Shown one piece after another: positions 53,922 to 63,460 of a DNA stretch of 64,000 nt. The DNA lies in assembly GCA_025362315.1 (NCBI GenBank), contig JANYGP010000075.1, positions 62,001-126,000 on the forward strand, written 5' to 3'. Source of the DNA: Polaromonas sp. Lineage in GTDB: Bacteria > Pseudomonadota > Gammaproteobacteria > Burkholderiales > Burkholderiaceae_C. The notes below the pieces were generated by a model. The model was not told the DNA's origin. It saw only the letters and a list, made by a program, of their open reading frames with translations, and searched no databases. Made by a program: the position numbers and the translations under genes. How positions within the stretch are numbered: the first letter of the stretch is position 1; every line of letters begins with the position of its first letter.

Positions 53922-54323
53922 TCAATCAGCCGATGCGCTCCAGCGGTTTCCCCATTGATTCACTTTGTCAATGCTTCGCCGATCGCGCTTGGTGGGGCGG
54001 CCATGCTCTTGGGCGCTGGCAGGCTCCAGGCGGTGCTGCTCGGCATATTGATCGCGCAGCTTGATGCTGCCCTCGGTCTCCAGATACAACAACTGGGCTT
54101 GTGGTGCACCGCCGCGCTTGTCGCTGATGCCGCGCACCACCACCGTGCGTGTCACTGGCCCTTGGCGCAAGGCCACTGTGTCGCCAATTTTCACTTCCTT
54201 GGCGGGTTTGACTTCCAGATCGTTGATGCGGACCCGACCCTTGTCGACCTCGTCTGTTGCCAGGCTGCGGGTCTTGTAAAAGCGGGCGGCCCAGAGCCAT
54301 TTGTCGATGCGTATTTTTTCCAT
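53922..54323 (-). CDS. hslR: S4-domain RNA-binding heat-shock protein Hsp15
   Basis: 133 residues from the ATG at 54323. The S4 domain IRIDKWLWAARFYKTRSLATDEVDKGRVRINDLEVKPAKEVKIGD is diagnostic; the C-terminal tail is basic (RPTKRDRRSIDK). Hsp15 binds 50S subunits carrying a stalled nascent chain and helps recycling. It lies 17 bases after tctE in the same direction and may be co-transcribed with it. Confidence 0.92.
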   Translation of the reverse strand: MEKIRIDKWLWAARFYKTRSLATDEVDKGRVRINDLEVKPAKEVKIGDTVALRQGPVTRTVVVRGISDKRGGAPQAQLLYLETEGSIKLRDQYAEQHRLEPASAQEHGRPTKRDRRSIDKVNQWGNRWSASAD

Positions 54324-54340
54324 GTCACAGTATTTTGTCG

Positions 54341-55750
54341 TCAAACGACCAGTGGCAGGCGAACAGTTGCATCAAGACCCGTGATCACGCCATGTTGCAC
54401 GCGGTTGTCGAGCGATATCGTGCCACCCAGCACCAGCACTATTTCGTTGCAAATGGCCAGGCCCAGGCCTGAGCCGCGTGCCATATCGCCTGCTGAAAAC
54501 GGCTGGAACAGGCGCCGTGCCAGCGCCGCTGTGATGCCGGGGCCGCTGTCAGACAGGCACAAGGCGGCATGGGTGTTGTCTCGCACGATGCGTATGGTCA
54601 GCTTGCCTGAAGTTGGCGTGTGCTTGATGGCGTTGTGCAGCAGGTTGCGGGTCATCTCGGTCAGCATCCATTCATGTGCGGCTATCGGTGTTGCAACAGT
54701 TTCGATGGCAAAGTCAATATTTTTGTCAGCCAACAGCGCTGACAAGTCCAGGGCCACAGCGCGCATGACATAAGCCAGGTCCAGCGTTTCAAGCTCGGGC
54801 TGCTGGCGCAATTGCTCGACTTTTGCCAGCGCCAGCATCTGGTTGGCCACCAGTGTGGCGCGGTCCACTGTCTGTTTGATGTCTGTCAGTGCCTCCTGAG
54901 GCTGCTGGTCGCCACGCATAGCGGACTGCACCTGTACTTTTAGCACTGCCAGCGGCGTGCGCAACTGGTGGGCTGCATCGCGAACAAATCGCTTTTGATT
55001 TTCCAGCAGGCCATCAAGGCGGGCCATCACAGCGTTGGTCGCGTCCATCAGCGGCATCAGTTCGCGCGGTGCATCGGGCGCGGTGATCGGGCTCAAATCG
55101 CCTTCTGGGCGTGCGCGCAGTTGCTCGCTCAGGCGTCGCACTGGCCGCGTGGCACGCTGCACCACCAGCACGACTACCAGCGCGGTCACAGCCAGCAGCA
55201 ATGCCTGACGCCACAGCGTGTCAATCAGCACAGTGCGCGCCAGCGATTGGCGCAACTCCAGCGTTTCTGCCACCTGAATGACTGCCATGGCGCGCCCGCT
55301 GGACGAGGCTACTGGCTGCATCAGCACCGCCACCCGCACCGGTGTGTCTTCGAATGTGTCGTCGTAAAAATCAACCAGCGCGGCATAGGCTGGTTTCGCG
55401 CGGATTTGCCCCCGCCAAAAAGGCAGCCCTGCAAAACCGGACACCAGCGTGCCGTCGAGGCTGGACACGCGGTAGAACAACCTGCTCTGGTTGTCCGCCT
55501 CAAACGCCTCCAGAGCTGCGTAAGGCACAGTGGCACGAAGCGCAGCCTGCGCGTCGTAACCCGTGACGTCCAGTTGCTCACCAATCGATTTGGTCGATGC
55601 CAGCAAAGTGCGGTCGTAAGCGGTGTTGATGGCCTGAAGAGCCTCGCTGTACAGGCTGGCGGTGTTGATGCCAATCAGCAAACCAACAGGAAGCAAAATC
55701 CCCAGCAGCAAGTGTCGTCTCAGGGATCGCCGTTCGGAGCTGACCTTCAT
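54341..55750 (-). CDS. tctE: Two-component sensor histidine kinase (TctE-like)
   Basis: 469-residue membrane sensor from the ATG at 55750. Helix 1 is LLLGILLPVGLLIGINTASL, a periplasmic domain of about 150 residues follows (DUF sensor type with YRVSSLDGTLVSGFAGLP), then helix 2 (ALLLAVTALVVVLVVQRA), a HAMP-like region, the phospho-acceptor DAAHQLRTPLAVL, the N box NLLHNAIKHTP, and G boxes SDSGPGI and GSGLGLAI. It is paired with tctD, and the divergent tctCBA genes make a tricarboxylate-responsive role likely. Confidence 0.92.
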   Translation of the reverse strand: MKVSSERRSLRRHLLLGILLPVGLLIGINTASLYSEALQAINTAYDRTLLASTKSIGEQLDVTGYDAQAALRATVPYAALEAFEADNQSRLFYRVSSLDGTLVSGFAGLPFWRGQIRAKPAYAALVDFYDDTFEDTPVRVAVLMQPVASSSGRAMAVIQVAETLELRQSLARTVLIDTLWRQALLLAVTALVVVLVVQRATRPVRRLSEQLRARPEGDLSPITAPDAPRELMPLMDATNAVMARLDGLLENQKRFVRDAAHQLRTPLAVLKVQVQSAMRGDQQPQEALTDIKQTVDRATLVANQMLALAKVEQLRQQPELETLDLAYVMRAVALDLSALLADKNIDFAIETVATPIAAHEWMLTEMTRNLLHNAIKHTPTSGKLTIRIVRDNTHAALCLSDSGPGITAALARRLFQPFSAGDMARGSGLGLAICNEIVLVLGGTISLDNRVQHGVITGLDATVRLPLVV

Positions 55751-56439
55751 GGGCTTGCCTTGATCAGATAACCCAGGCCGCGCAGTGTTGTCAAAGTTAC
55801 ACCGCAAACGTGCAATTTTTTGCGCAGGCGGTACACCACCACTTCAATCGCTTCGTACTGCACATCGGCCTGGCCGGGGAACACTGTTTTAAACAGCTGT
55901 TCTTTGGACACCGCATGGCCAGATTTGACCAACAGGTTTTGCAGCAGTGCGCGCTCGCGCGGGGTCAGGTCCATCGGCTCATTGACGTTGTAAACAGCAC
56001 CGCTGCTTTTTTCATAGCGCAGTGTGCCCAGCTGAATACTGCCAATTTCGTTGGCGTCATTCAGATCACCGGCAAGATTTAGCCGCCGGCGCGCCAGTGC
56101 CCGCAGTCTGGCTTCCAGTTCGTCCAGGTCAAACGGTTTGGCCAGGTAGTCGTCAGCGCCCAAATTGAGGCCCATGATGCGGTCGCCTACCGTGCCTCGC
56201 GCCGTTGCTATCAGCACTGGCGTGTTCAGATTGCTTTTGCGCGCCTGGGCCAGCACCTCCAGGCCATCCAGACCAGGCAGGGTCAAGTCCAGCAAAACAA
56301 CGTCAAACCGCATGGCCCGCCACTTTTCAAGCGCCAGCAAGCCATCGCCACAAGGGTGAACCTGAAATCCCCGTCGGCTCAGGCTGCGCTCCAGCGTGGC
56401 GCTCATCACGGCGTCGTCTTCAACAAGTAAGAGTTTCAT
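55747..56439 (-). CDS. tctD: Two-component response regulator (OmpR family, TctD-like)
   Basis: 230 residues from the ATG at 56439 (the upstream open frame reads through a 12-base tandem repeat and is not coding). The receiver domain has LLVEDD, the phospho-acceptor Asp in VVLLDLTLPG and the Lys in LAKPFD; the C-terminal winged helix is LTPRERALLQNLLVKSGHAVSKEQLF and VVVYRLRKKL. It overlaps tctE by four bases and faces tctC, whose promoter it probably controls. Confidence 0.93.
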   Translation of the reverse strand: MKLLLVEDDAVMSATLERSLSRRGFQVHPCGDGLLALEKWRAMRFDVVLLDLTLPGLDGLEVLAQARKSNLNTPVLIATARGTVGDRIMGLNLGADDYLAKPFDLDELEARLRALARRRLNLAGDLNDANEIGSIQLGTLRYEKSSGAVYNVNEPMDLTPRERALLQNLLVKSGHAVSKEQLFKTVFPGQADVQYEAIEVVVYRLRKKLHVCGVTLTTLRGLGYLIKASP

Positions 56440-56491
56440 GAACTCAATAGTATGAACCCACTCATTTGTACCTTCCGCAACTGCTTCCCCG

Positions 56492-56556
56492 GGCACTTGA
56501 ATTGGCACTTGCCTTTGCACTTGCCTTGGCACTTGCCTTGGCACTTAACTTGGCAC
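56492..56556. repeat. Five 12-base tandem repeats in the tctD-tctC gap
   Basis: Units of consensus GGCACTTGCCTT run from 56492 to 56551 (variants GGCACTTGAATT, TGCACTTGCCTT, GGCACTTAACTT) with a sixth partial unit. Each contains a near-palindromic GGCA-x2-TGCC. They lie about 50 bases before the tctD start and 100-160 before tctC, so they could be an operator array. Confidence 0.75.
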
Positions 56557-56656
56557 CCAAGTCAGCACTTTCCCTAAGCTTCTCGACAGGCGTTTGACAG
56601 AAATGGGGTGCATCATCGGCAGGTAACTTCCTACCACTTTGACTTTGGAGACAACC

Positions 56657-57616
56657 ATGCGCCGCGATACCTTTCTGAAATCCATGGCTGCACTTGCCGC
56701 TGCTGGCGCACTGCCGATGCCCGCGCTGGCTGCAGCCAACATCAAAATGATGATTCCTGCCAACCCTGGCGGTGGCTGGGACACCACAGGCCGTGCCCTG
56801 GGCAAAGCGATGCAGGAGTCCGGTGCAGCCAGCACGGTGACCTTTGACAACAAAGGTGGTGCAGCCGGTGCGCTGGGCCTGGCCCAATTTATCAACGGCT
56901 CCAAAGGCGACGCCAATGCCTTGATGGTGATGGGTGCGGTCATGCTGGGCGGCATCATCACGGGCAAGCCACCCGTTAACCTGAGCACGGCCACGCCAAT
57001 AGCGCGCCTGACCAGCGAATACAACGTGTTTGTGCTGCCTGCCAATTCGCCTTTCAAGTCTTTGGCTGAGGTAATCGCACAGCTGAAAAAAGACCCCGGC
57101 AGCGTGAAGTGGGGCGGCGGCTCGCGTGGCTCGACCGAGCATATTGCAGCGGCCATGATTGCCCGCGAAGTTGGTGTGGACCCGTCAAAAATCAATTACG
57201 TGGCTTTCAGGGGCGGTGGCGAGGCGACTGCTGCCATTTTGGGCGGCAATGTCACGGTCGGCGGCAGTGGCTACAGCGAGTTTGCTGAGTACATTGCGTC
57301 CGGCAAGATGAAGGCAATTGCTGTCACGTCCGAGGCGCGGCTCAGGGGCGTGGCGGTGCCAACACTCAAGGAGCAGGGCATCAACGTGATGATTGGCAAC
57401 TGGCGTGGCGTGTATGGCGCACCTGGCATCACGCCTGCCCAGCGTACAGAGCTGACCAACGTCGTGCTCAAAGCCATCAAGGCCAAAAGCTGGCTGGATG
57501 CGTCCGAGAAAAACAACTGGACATCCGCAGTGCTGACAGGCCCTGCGTTTGACAAGTTTGTGGACGATGACTTTGCCAGTTTGCGGGCAACGATGGTGAA
57601 GTCGGGCATGGTGTAA
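56657..57616 (+). CDS. tctC: Tricarboxylate transporter receptor TctC (Bug family)
   Basis: 319-residue periplasmic receptor for citrate-like acids. The ATG at 56657 (GGAG seven bases upstream) opens MRRDTFLKSMAALAAAGALPMPALAAANIK, a Tat-like signal. The Bug core is IKMMIPANPGGGWDTTGRALG and the later FRGGGEATAAILGGNVTV. tctB starts three bases after its stop, and tctA follows. Unlike the two orphan Bug genes at 10.3-17.4 kb this one has its own permease. Confidence 0.94.
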   Translation: MRRDTFLKSMAALAAAGALPMPALAAANIKMMIPANPGGGWDTTGRALGKAMQESGAASTVTFDNKGGAAGALGLAQFINGSKGDANALMVMGAVMLGGIITGKPPVNLSTATPIARLTSEYNVFVLPANSPFKSLAEVIAQLKKDPGSVKWGGGSRGSTEHIAAAMIAREVGVDPSKINYVAFRGGGEATAAILGGNVTVGGSGYSEFAEYIASGKMKAIAVTSEARLRGVAVPTLKEQGINVMIGNWRGVYGAPGITPAQRTELTNVVLKAIKAKSWLDASEKNNWTSAVLTGPAFDKFVDDDFASLRATMVKSGMV

Positions 57617-57619
57617 CTG

Positions 57620-58126
57620 ATGACAAAGCATCCTGCCGCAACTCTGCAAATGTATGTCGCCATTGGTGTGCTGATGATTGGCCTGGGCTTGGCGGTGGGT
57701 GCTGTCAGCATTCCGTCGGCTGCGGGTTATGGCGGTGTGGGCCCCAATTTTCTGCCCTGGCTGGTGTCTGTGGCGTTGATGGTTTGTGGCGCATTCATGG
57801 TGTGGGAGTCGCGTACGGGTGGCTTTCGTGCCACGGATGAGGCAGATGGTGTGGCACCTTGCTGGTCAGGTTTTGCCTGGGTCTCAGCCGGGCTGCTGGC
57901 CAATGCGGCTTTGATCACCACCATCGGCTTTATTTTCAGCTGCACCCTGTGTTTTGTGCTGGCAGTGCAGGGGTTGCGGGGCGCTGAAGGCAAGGCCAGC
58001 CTGGTGCCTGCCATGCTTGTGAAAGATTCGCTTATCGGCATGGCCATTTCTGCGCCGGTGTACTGGATGTTCACCCAATTTCTGGCTATAAATTTGCCTG
58101 GCCTGACATCTACCGGGTGGCTCTAA
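57620..58126 (+). CDS. tctB: Tricarboxylate transporter small permease TctB
   Basis: 168-residue membrane protein with four hydrophobic helices (VAIGVLMIGLGLAVGAVSI, FLPWLVSVALMVCGAFMV, LLANAALITTIGFIFSCTL, LIGMAISAPVYWMFTQFL) and the family motif GYGGVGPNFLPWLVS. It is the small subunit that joins TctA in the inner membrane. Three bases separate it from tctC and twelve from tctA. Confidence 0.92.
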   Translation: MTKHPAATLQMYVAIGVLMIGLGLAVGAVSIPSAAGYGGVGPNFLPWLVSVALMVCGAFMVWESRTGGFRATDEADGVAPCWSGFAWVSAGLLANAALITTIGFIFSCTLCFVLAVQGLRGAEGKASLVPAMLVKDSLIGMAISAPVYWMFTQFLAINLPGLTSTGWL

Positions 58127-58138
58127 GCCAGAATTTGT

Positions 58139-59638
58139 ATGGATATTTTTAACTTGCTGATGCAGGGCTTTGCCACCGCAGCGACACCAGTCAACTTGCT
58201 GTGGTGTTTTGTCGGTTGCGCGCTGGGTACTGCTGTTGGCGTACTCCCCGGCATTGGCCCGGCTGTGGCAGTGGCCATGTTGCTGCCCATTACTGTCAAG
58301 GTCGAAGCCACGGCGTCGATGATCTTTTTTGCGGGCATTTACTACGGCGCGATGTACGGCGGCTCGACCACCTCGATTTTGCTGAATACGCCGGGCGAAA
58401 CCGCCAGCATGGTCACAGCAATGGAAGGCAACAAAATGGCCAAAAGCGGCCGCGCAGGAGCGGCGCTGGCCACGGCTGCCATCGGCTCATTTGTAGCGGG
58501 CACCATAGCCACCGTTATCGTTACGCTGTTCGCGCCTATCGTGGCCGATTACGCCGTCAAGCTCGGGCCGCCTGAATACTTCATGCTGATGCTGCTGGCG
58601 TTTACCACTGTCAGCGCTGTGCTGGGCAAGAGCACGGTTCGCGGGCTGACAGCACTGTTCATGGGTCTGGCTGCTGGTCTGGTGGGCCTGGACCAGATTT
58701 CTGCCCAGGCGCGTTACACGGGCGGCGTGCCCGAGCTGCTGGACGGCATTGAAATTGTGCTGGTAGCTGTGGGTTTGTTTGCGGTGGCCGAGGCACTGCA
58801 CGCGGTGCTGTACGAAGGCAAAGTCAAGGAAGACCAGAACAAATTGAGCAAGGTGCACATGACCGGCAAAGACTGGCGCAGGTCTGTCCCGGCCTGGCTG
58901 CGCGGCACCGCCATTGGTGTGCCGTTTGGCTGCATTCCTGCAGGCGGCACCGAGATACCGACTTTTTTGAGCTACGCCACCGAGAAAAAGCTAGCTAAAA
59001 AAGAAGTGGCTGATGAGTTTGGCACCCTGGGCGCGATTGAAGGCGTAGCAGGGCCTGAGGCGGCCAACAACGCGACCGTTACGGCGGCCATGATCCCGCT
59101 GTTGACGCTCGGCATCCCCACATCCAACACCACTGCCATTTTGCTGGGAGCGTTTCAAAACTACGGCATTCAGCCTGGGCCGCAGCTCTTTAGTTCTTCA
59201 TCCACACTGGTGTGGGCGTTGATTGCGTCGCTTTACATCGGCAACGTCATGCTGCTCGTGCTCAATTTGCCGCTGGTGGGTCTGTGGGTCAAGCTGCTCA
59301 AAATCCCAAAACCGTACTTGTACGCCGGTATTTTGATTTTTGCGACCGTTGGCGTCTACGGCATGCGGCAAAGCGCGTTTGATCTGTTTTTGCTCTACGC
59401 CATCGGCGTGTTGGGCGTGGTGATGCGCCGCTTTGATTTTCCGACTGCACCGGTGGTGGTGGGCATGATTTTGGGGCCCCTGGCCGAGGCGCAGCTGCGC
59501 AACGCGATGTCAATAGGTGAGGGCAGTGCGATGGTGTTTGTGCAGCGCCCGGTATCGCTTATTCTGATTGTTGTCGTGGTCGCCGTGCTGGTAGTGCCCC
59601 GTGTCGCCAGGACGTGGTCAGCCAGAGCGCTACGGTAG
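58139..59638 (+). CDS. tctA: Tricarboxylate transporter large permease TctA
   Basis: 499-residue permease with about twelve membrane helices. Family signatures are [37 protein letters not shown], the conserved [20 protein letters not shown] and [35 protein letters not shown]. It moves the acid bound by TctC, driven by a cation gradient. It ends the tctCBA operon. Confidence 0.96.
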   Translation: MDIFNLLMQGFATAATPVNLLWCFVGCALGTAVGVLPGIGPAVAVAMLLPITVKVEATASMIFFAGIYYGAMYGGSTTSILLNTPGETASMVTAMEGNKMAKSGRAGAALATAAIGSFVAGTIATVIVTLFAPIVADYAVKLGPPEYFMLMLLAFTTVSAVLGKSTVRGLTALFMGLAAGLVGLDQISAQARYTGGVPELLDGIEIVLVAVGLFAVAEALHAVLYEGKVKEDQNKLSKVHMTGKDWRRSVPAWLRGTAIGVPFGCIPAGGTEIPTFLSYATEKKLAKKEVADEFGTLGAIEGVAGPEAANNATVTAAMIPLLTLGIPTSNTTAILLGAFQNYGIQPGPQLFSSSSTLVWALIASLYIGNVMLLVLNLPLVGLWVKLLKIPKPYLYAGILIFATVGVYGMRQSAFDLFLLYAIGVLGVVMRRFDFPTAPVVVGMILGPLAEAQLRNAMSIGEGSAMVFVQRPVSLILIVVVVAVLVVPRVARTWSARALR

Positions 59639-59693
59639 ACCGTTGCTGGCAAAGGTGCAGCAAGCCAGGCCGCTGCGCCCTTGTTTGGATTGA

Positions 59694-60143
59694 TTATTTG
59701 CCGTTAATCGCCAACAGCTCGACTTCAAACACCAGCGTGGCATTCGGTGGAATCACGCCGCCTGCGCCGCGTTGGCCGTAAGCAATGGCTGATGGGCATG
59801 TCAGCTTTGCTTTGCCGCCAGTCTTCATCAACTGCACGCCTTCGGTCCAGCAAGGGATCACGCCGTTCAATGGGAATTCAGTGGGTTCATTGCGCTTGTA
59901 CGAGCTGTCAAATTCCTTGCCATCCGGAAAAGTGCCTTTGTAATGCACTTTAACTTTGTCAGTGGCTTTTGGGCTGTCGCCTGTGCCGTCTTTCAGGGAG
60001 CGATACACCAGGCCGCTCGAAGTGACTTTTGCGCCGGCTTCCTTGCTGGCAGCTGCCAATGCGGCATCGGTTTGCGCAAGCGCGGCAGTCGCTGTGAACA
60101 GGCAGATTGCGCTGGAAATTAAAAGCAGTGGAAATGAACGCAT
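59694..60143 (-). CDS. FKBP-type peptidyl-prolyl isomerase, exported
   Basis: 149-residue proline isomerase. The signal peptide is MRSFPLLLISSAICLFTATAALAQ; the FKBP domain is VKVHYKGTFPDGKEFDSSYKRNEPTEFPL, IPCWTEGVQLMKTGGKAKLTCPSAIAYGQRG and IPPNATLVFEVELL, with the aromatic pocket intact. A periplasmic folding role is expected. It is a single-gene unit. Confidence 0.94.
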   Translation of the reverse strand: MRSFPLLLISSAICLFTATAALAQTDAALAAASKEAGAKVTSSGLVYRSLKDGTGDSPKATDKVKVHYKGTFPDGKEFDSSYKRNEPTEFPLNGVIPCWTEGVQLMKTGGKAKLTCPSAIAYGQRGAGGVIPPNATLVFEVELLAINGK

Positions 60144-60234
60144 GAGAAATCCTTAAAAAATCAAAACCAAGAATGTTTGCGGTTGCTGGCGGCGAACCAG
60201 ACATCAAATGACCGTGCTGTATTTTAAAGTTATT

Positions 60235-60294
60235 TATTTACTATTAAATCAATAGCTGTATGCGCCCATATTAATTGGGCTAGAGCGCTGTTTA
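60235..60294 (+). repeat. Dispersed palindromic repeat, copy 13
   Basis: TTATTTACTATTAAATCAATAGCTGTATGCGCCC ... TTGGGCTAGAGCGCTGTTTA, between the FKBP and helicase genes; close to consensus. Confidence 0.75.
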
Positions 60295-60298
60295 ACCC

Positions 60299-62671
60299 TT
60301 AAAAATGCACCGGGGGACGCTTTTCCGGTCGTGAAGCGCTGTGAGTGATGTTTTGCACCCGCCACCAATGTGGCAACAGGCTTTGCACTTCGGGCTGCGT
60401 GAAGCGGTCATCCATCAGCACCACGACTCCTGTGTCCTGCTGGGTGCGGATCACGCGGCCTGCGGCTTGCACCACTTTTTGTACGCCCGGATAAAGATAG
60501 GTGTAGTTATAGGCGGTGTCATGTTGCCCTTCACCCTGTATGTCGTCATTTTTAAAATAGTCAGCCATGCGTTTTTTGATTTCTTCGTTCACCGCGTTGA
60601 CTTGCGGCAAGCCCAGTGTGGCAATGAATGCACCAATCAGTCGGCTACCTGGCAAATCAATCCCTTCTGCAAATGCGCCCCCCAGCACTGCAAACCCAAT
60701 GCCGCGCGATGTGCTGGTAAAGCGGCTTAAAAACTGTTCACGTCCAGCCTCGTTCATCTGGCGGGTTTGCACCCAGGTGGTGATGTGTGGGTGACATTGG
60801 GAAAAATAGTGTTCCAGCTTTTGCAGGTAGTCATAACTGCTGGTAAAAGCCAGGTAATTGCCGGGCGCTTTGGCATACTGCTGCGCCATCAGATCAGTGA
60901 TCACTGCCAAAGACTGGTTGCGGTCGTGATAGCGGGTTGACACATTTCGCACCGCGCTGACGGCCAGCTGATCAGGTGAAAACGGTGACGCAACGTCAAT
61001 CCACGCTGTAGCCATTGGCAAGCCCAGGGTGTCTTTGTAAAAGTTAGCTGGACTCAACGTGGCAGAAAAAAGCACTGCGCTCTGCGCATCGGTGAAGCGC
61101 GGATTTAAAAATGGTGCAGGCACGATGTTGCGGATGGTCAATGTTGCGCTGCCCTGGCTGCTTTGGAGCAGTGAGCCAGCAGGCGTCGCTTCATCTGTCA
61201 GCGTGATGTCGAACATGGAATGCGTGCCAAAGCTGTCTGCCATGCGGGAAAAGTGCAGCGCCTCAAAGTAAAACGACTGCAATTCAGCATCAACCCGTGT
61301 CGGATTGGCCACCAAAAAATCGGTGATGCCGGTGATGAGCTGTTGCAAGACTTTCAAAAAATCAGCCGGCAATTCCTCGACCACCAGGTAGTCGACAACT
61401 TGCGTTTTATGCACATCGTAAAAAGCCCGATTGAGCTTGTCGAGCACAGCGCGTACAGCTCGCGGCGCCGCTGCATGCACAGCTTGCAGCTGCCGCTGGT
61501 TCAGCGCAGCCGAATACATGCTGCGGGCACGCTCAATCATGTTGTGTGCCTCGTCAACCAGTACGCTCACCCGCCACTGATAACTGACAGTCATGGCGTG
61601 CAGCATGGCACTTAGATCAAAGTAATAGTTGTAATCGCCAATGACAACGTCGGCCCAGGTGGCCATTTCTTGCGCCAGGTAATAGGGGCACACCGCATGG
61701 GTCAGGGCCACATCCCGCATGGCGGTTTTGTCCAGCAGGACATCGGCTGCGCTTTGTACAGCTGCGTAGCGCGCCTGCGGCAGCCGGTCATAAAAACCTT
61801 TGGCCAGCGGACACGAGTCTCCGTGACATGCCTTGTCCGGGTGCTCGCATGATTTGTCCCGGGCGACAAGCTCCACAACACGCAGTCGCAAGCTGGGCGT
61901 ACTCGCACTGATCAGATCAAACGCATCCAGTGCCAGCTTACGCCCGGGTGTTTTGGCTGCCAGATAAAAAAGCTTGTCCAGCCGCTGGGACGGCATGGCC
62001 TTGAGCAGGGGAAACACAGTGCCAATTGTTTTGCCGATGCCGGTAGTGGCTTGCGCCATCAGGCACTTGCAATTGCTGGCGGTTTTATAAACCGCCTCGG
62101 CCAGTTCGCGTTGCCCGGGCCTGAAGGTCACGTGCGGGAAGGCAAGGGCGGTTAACGACGCATCACGTGCGGTGCGGTGTGCCAGCTCGCGTACAGCCCA
62201 GGCTAAAAACAACTCGCACTGCTGGTTGAAATATTCCTTCAGGCGGGTGGCTGTGAAGTTTTCGACCAGCGGGGTTTCCTGCATGCTGGCAATGTCAAAG
62301 TAAACCAATGCCAGATTGACATCTTTCAGGTCTTTGGCCTGGCACAGCAGCCAGCCATAAATTTTGACCTGCGCCCAATGCAAGGCGCGTTTGTTGTCTG
62401 CCATGTTGTGCAGGTCGCCCCGGTAGGTTTTGACTTCTTCGAGCTGGTTGTTGACTGGGTCGTAACCGTCTGCCCTGCCGCGAACCGACAGGGTTTTGTA
62501 GGTGCCGTCAAGTGTGACTTCGCTCAAATACCCGGCATCCCTCCGTGACGCTACCAGCGCATGCCCGGCCATGCCTTCGCTGGCTGAAGGCGAGGGTGTT
62601 AATCGCAGATCCAGGTCGCCATGCTTGGCAGTGAAATTGCACAGCGCCCGTACCGATACGCAGTAAGTCAA
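60299..62671 (-). CDS. DinG/Rad3-like Fe-S helicase with N-terminal PD-(D/E)XK-type domain
   Basis: 790-residue ATP-dependent DNA helicase of superfamily 2. Walker A is ATTGIGKTIGTVFPLL, the iron-sulfur cysteines are in CEHPDKACHGDSCPLA and THAVCPYYLA, the DEAH box is VLVDEAHNM, and motif VI is VQAAGRVIRTQQDTG. The first about 180 residues contain GRADGYDP and EEVKTYRG, a nuclease-like core as in Cas4/VRR-type domains. The start is TTG at 62671; the frame has no ATG nearby. Role in repair or recombination is inferred from the fold. Confidence 0.9.
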   Translation of the reverse strand: MTYCVSVRALCNFTAKHGDLDLRLTPSPSASEGMAGHALVASRRDAGYLSEVTLDGTYKTLSVRGRADGYDPVNNQLEEVKTYRGDLHNMADNKRALHWAQVKIYGWLLCQAKDLKDVNLALVYFDIASMQETPLVENFTATRLKEYFNQQCELFLAWAVRELAHRTARDASLTALAFPHVTFRPGQRELAEAVYKTASNCKCLMAQATTGIGKTIGTVFPLLKAMPSQRLDKLFYLAAKTPGRKLALDAFDLISASTPSLRLRVVELVARDKSCEHPDKACHGDSCPLAKGFYDRLPQARYAAVQSAADVLLDKTAMRDVALTHAVCPYYLAQEMATWADVVIGDYNYYFDLSAMLHAMTVSYQWRVSVLVDEAHNMIERARSMYSAALNQRQLQAVHAAAPRAVRAVLDKLNRAFYDVHKTQVVDYLVVEELPADFLKVLQQLITGITDFLVANPTRVDAELQSFYFEALHFSRMADSFGTHSMFDITLTDEATPAGSLLQSSQGSATLTIRNIVPAPFLNPRFTDAQSAVLFSATLSPANFYKDTLGLPMATAWIDVASPFSPDQLAVSAVRNVSTRYHDRNQSLAVITDLMAQQYAKAPGNYLAFTSSYDYLQKLEHYFSQCHPHITTWVQTRQMNEAGREQFLSRFTSTSRGIGFAVLGGAFAEGIDLPGSRLIGAFIATLGLPQVNAVNEEIKKRMADYFKNDDIQGEGQHDTAYNYTYLYPGVQKVVQAAGRVIRTQQDTGVVVLMDDRFTQPEVQSLLPHWWRVQNITHSASRPEKRPPVHF

Positions 62672-62769
62672 CTGCGACTCATTGGGTTGCAGAGCAAGGG
62701 GCAGAGGGTGGGCATGCCCATGATTTTAAAGGGCGCGCAGTCAGCAGGCCGCGCGCCCAGCAGGATTGA

Positions 62770-63318
62770 TTACAGTCGGCCCAGGTCCTGCACGGCATCA
62801 ATGATCATGCTGCTGCCAATGGCAATCAGCAATATGTCACTGGCAACACGCACGTATTTGTAACCCGCCGGAGGCGTGCCCAGCTGCACTACAACAGGGG
62901 CGGGCACGGGGTAATACACAACATTGGCCGGCAAGGGCTGACCCATTGCCCATTTTTTGCCCTGGCCCGGCGGCATGCAACCGTTGTTCTTTTTGGCCAA
63001 GCCTGGCGGGCAACGACCTGCGCTGTACTGCTGCCCGTAATAGTTGCGAATCGCGCCACGTTGGGAGTCTGTGAAATAGGTATTGACAGATACGTTGGCT
63101 GTCACGCCTTCATATTTTTGCTTTTTGTCTTTGTGCTTTTCTTTTTTATCGTGCTTGCCTTCTTTGCTTTCTTTGCCCTCTTTGTCCTCTTTGTGTTCTT
63201 TGCCTTGTCCGGCCCAATCTGGTTTTTCAGCCAGGGCAGGGCTGACAAAACTGACAGAGGCGGCAGACAGAAGCAGGGCTGAAATCAATGGGACGGAGAG
63301 GTACTTTAAAAGGTGCAT
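62770..63318 (-). CDS. RcnB/CigR-like exported protein with Lys/Glu-rich segment
   Basis: 182-residue protein with a signal peptide (LISALLLSAASVSFVSPALA), then a low-complexity charged stretch of about 40 residues made of KE, KH and KD repeats, and a C-terminal domain resembling the RcnB/anti-virulence CigR family (CPPGLAKKNNGCMPPGQGKKW, then a hydrophobic PAGYKYVRVASDILLIAIGSSMIIDAV ending that may be a membrane anchor). The function is unknown. Confidence 0.8.
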   Translation of the reverse strand: MHLLKYLSVPLISALLLSAASVSFVSPALAEKPDWAGQGKEHKEDKEGKESKEGKHDKKEKHKDKKQKYEGVTANVSVNTYFTDSQRGAIRNYYGQQYSAGRCPPGLAKKNNGCMPPGQGKKWAMGQPLPANVVYYPVPAPVVVQLGTPPAGYKYVRVASDILLIAIGSSMIIDAVQDLGRL

Positions 63319-63460
63319 ATGTTTTTTTGTTCAGTGGTGTGAGGTTAGACAATCCCTGCGGCAAATTATTTTTGCTTGGCTTTACAACGCATCAAATGCA
63401 ACTTGGGTTGGCTTTGATGAACATTTGCTTTGACTTTGAAGGCGTCGTCCTACAAACGTA

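Noticed and set aside
56492-56556. Possible CRISPR array
   Set aside because: The units are 12 bases without spacers, so this is a simple tandem repeat; no cas genes are in the window.
56462-57195. Minus-strand frames of 216-226 codons over tctC and the 12-base repeats
   Set aside because: The ASAK-type periodic residues simply mirror the tandem DNA repeat, and the rest is antisense to tctC.
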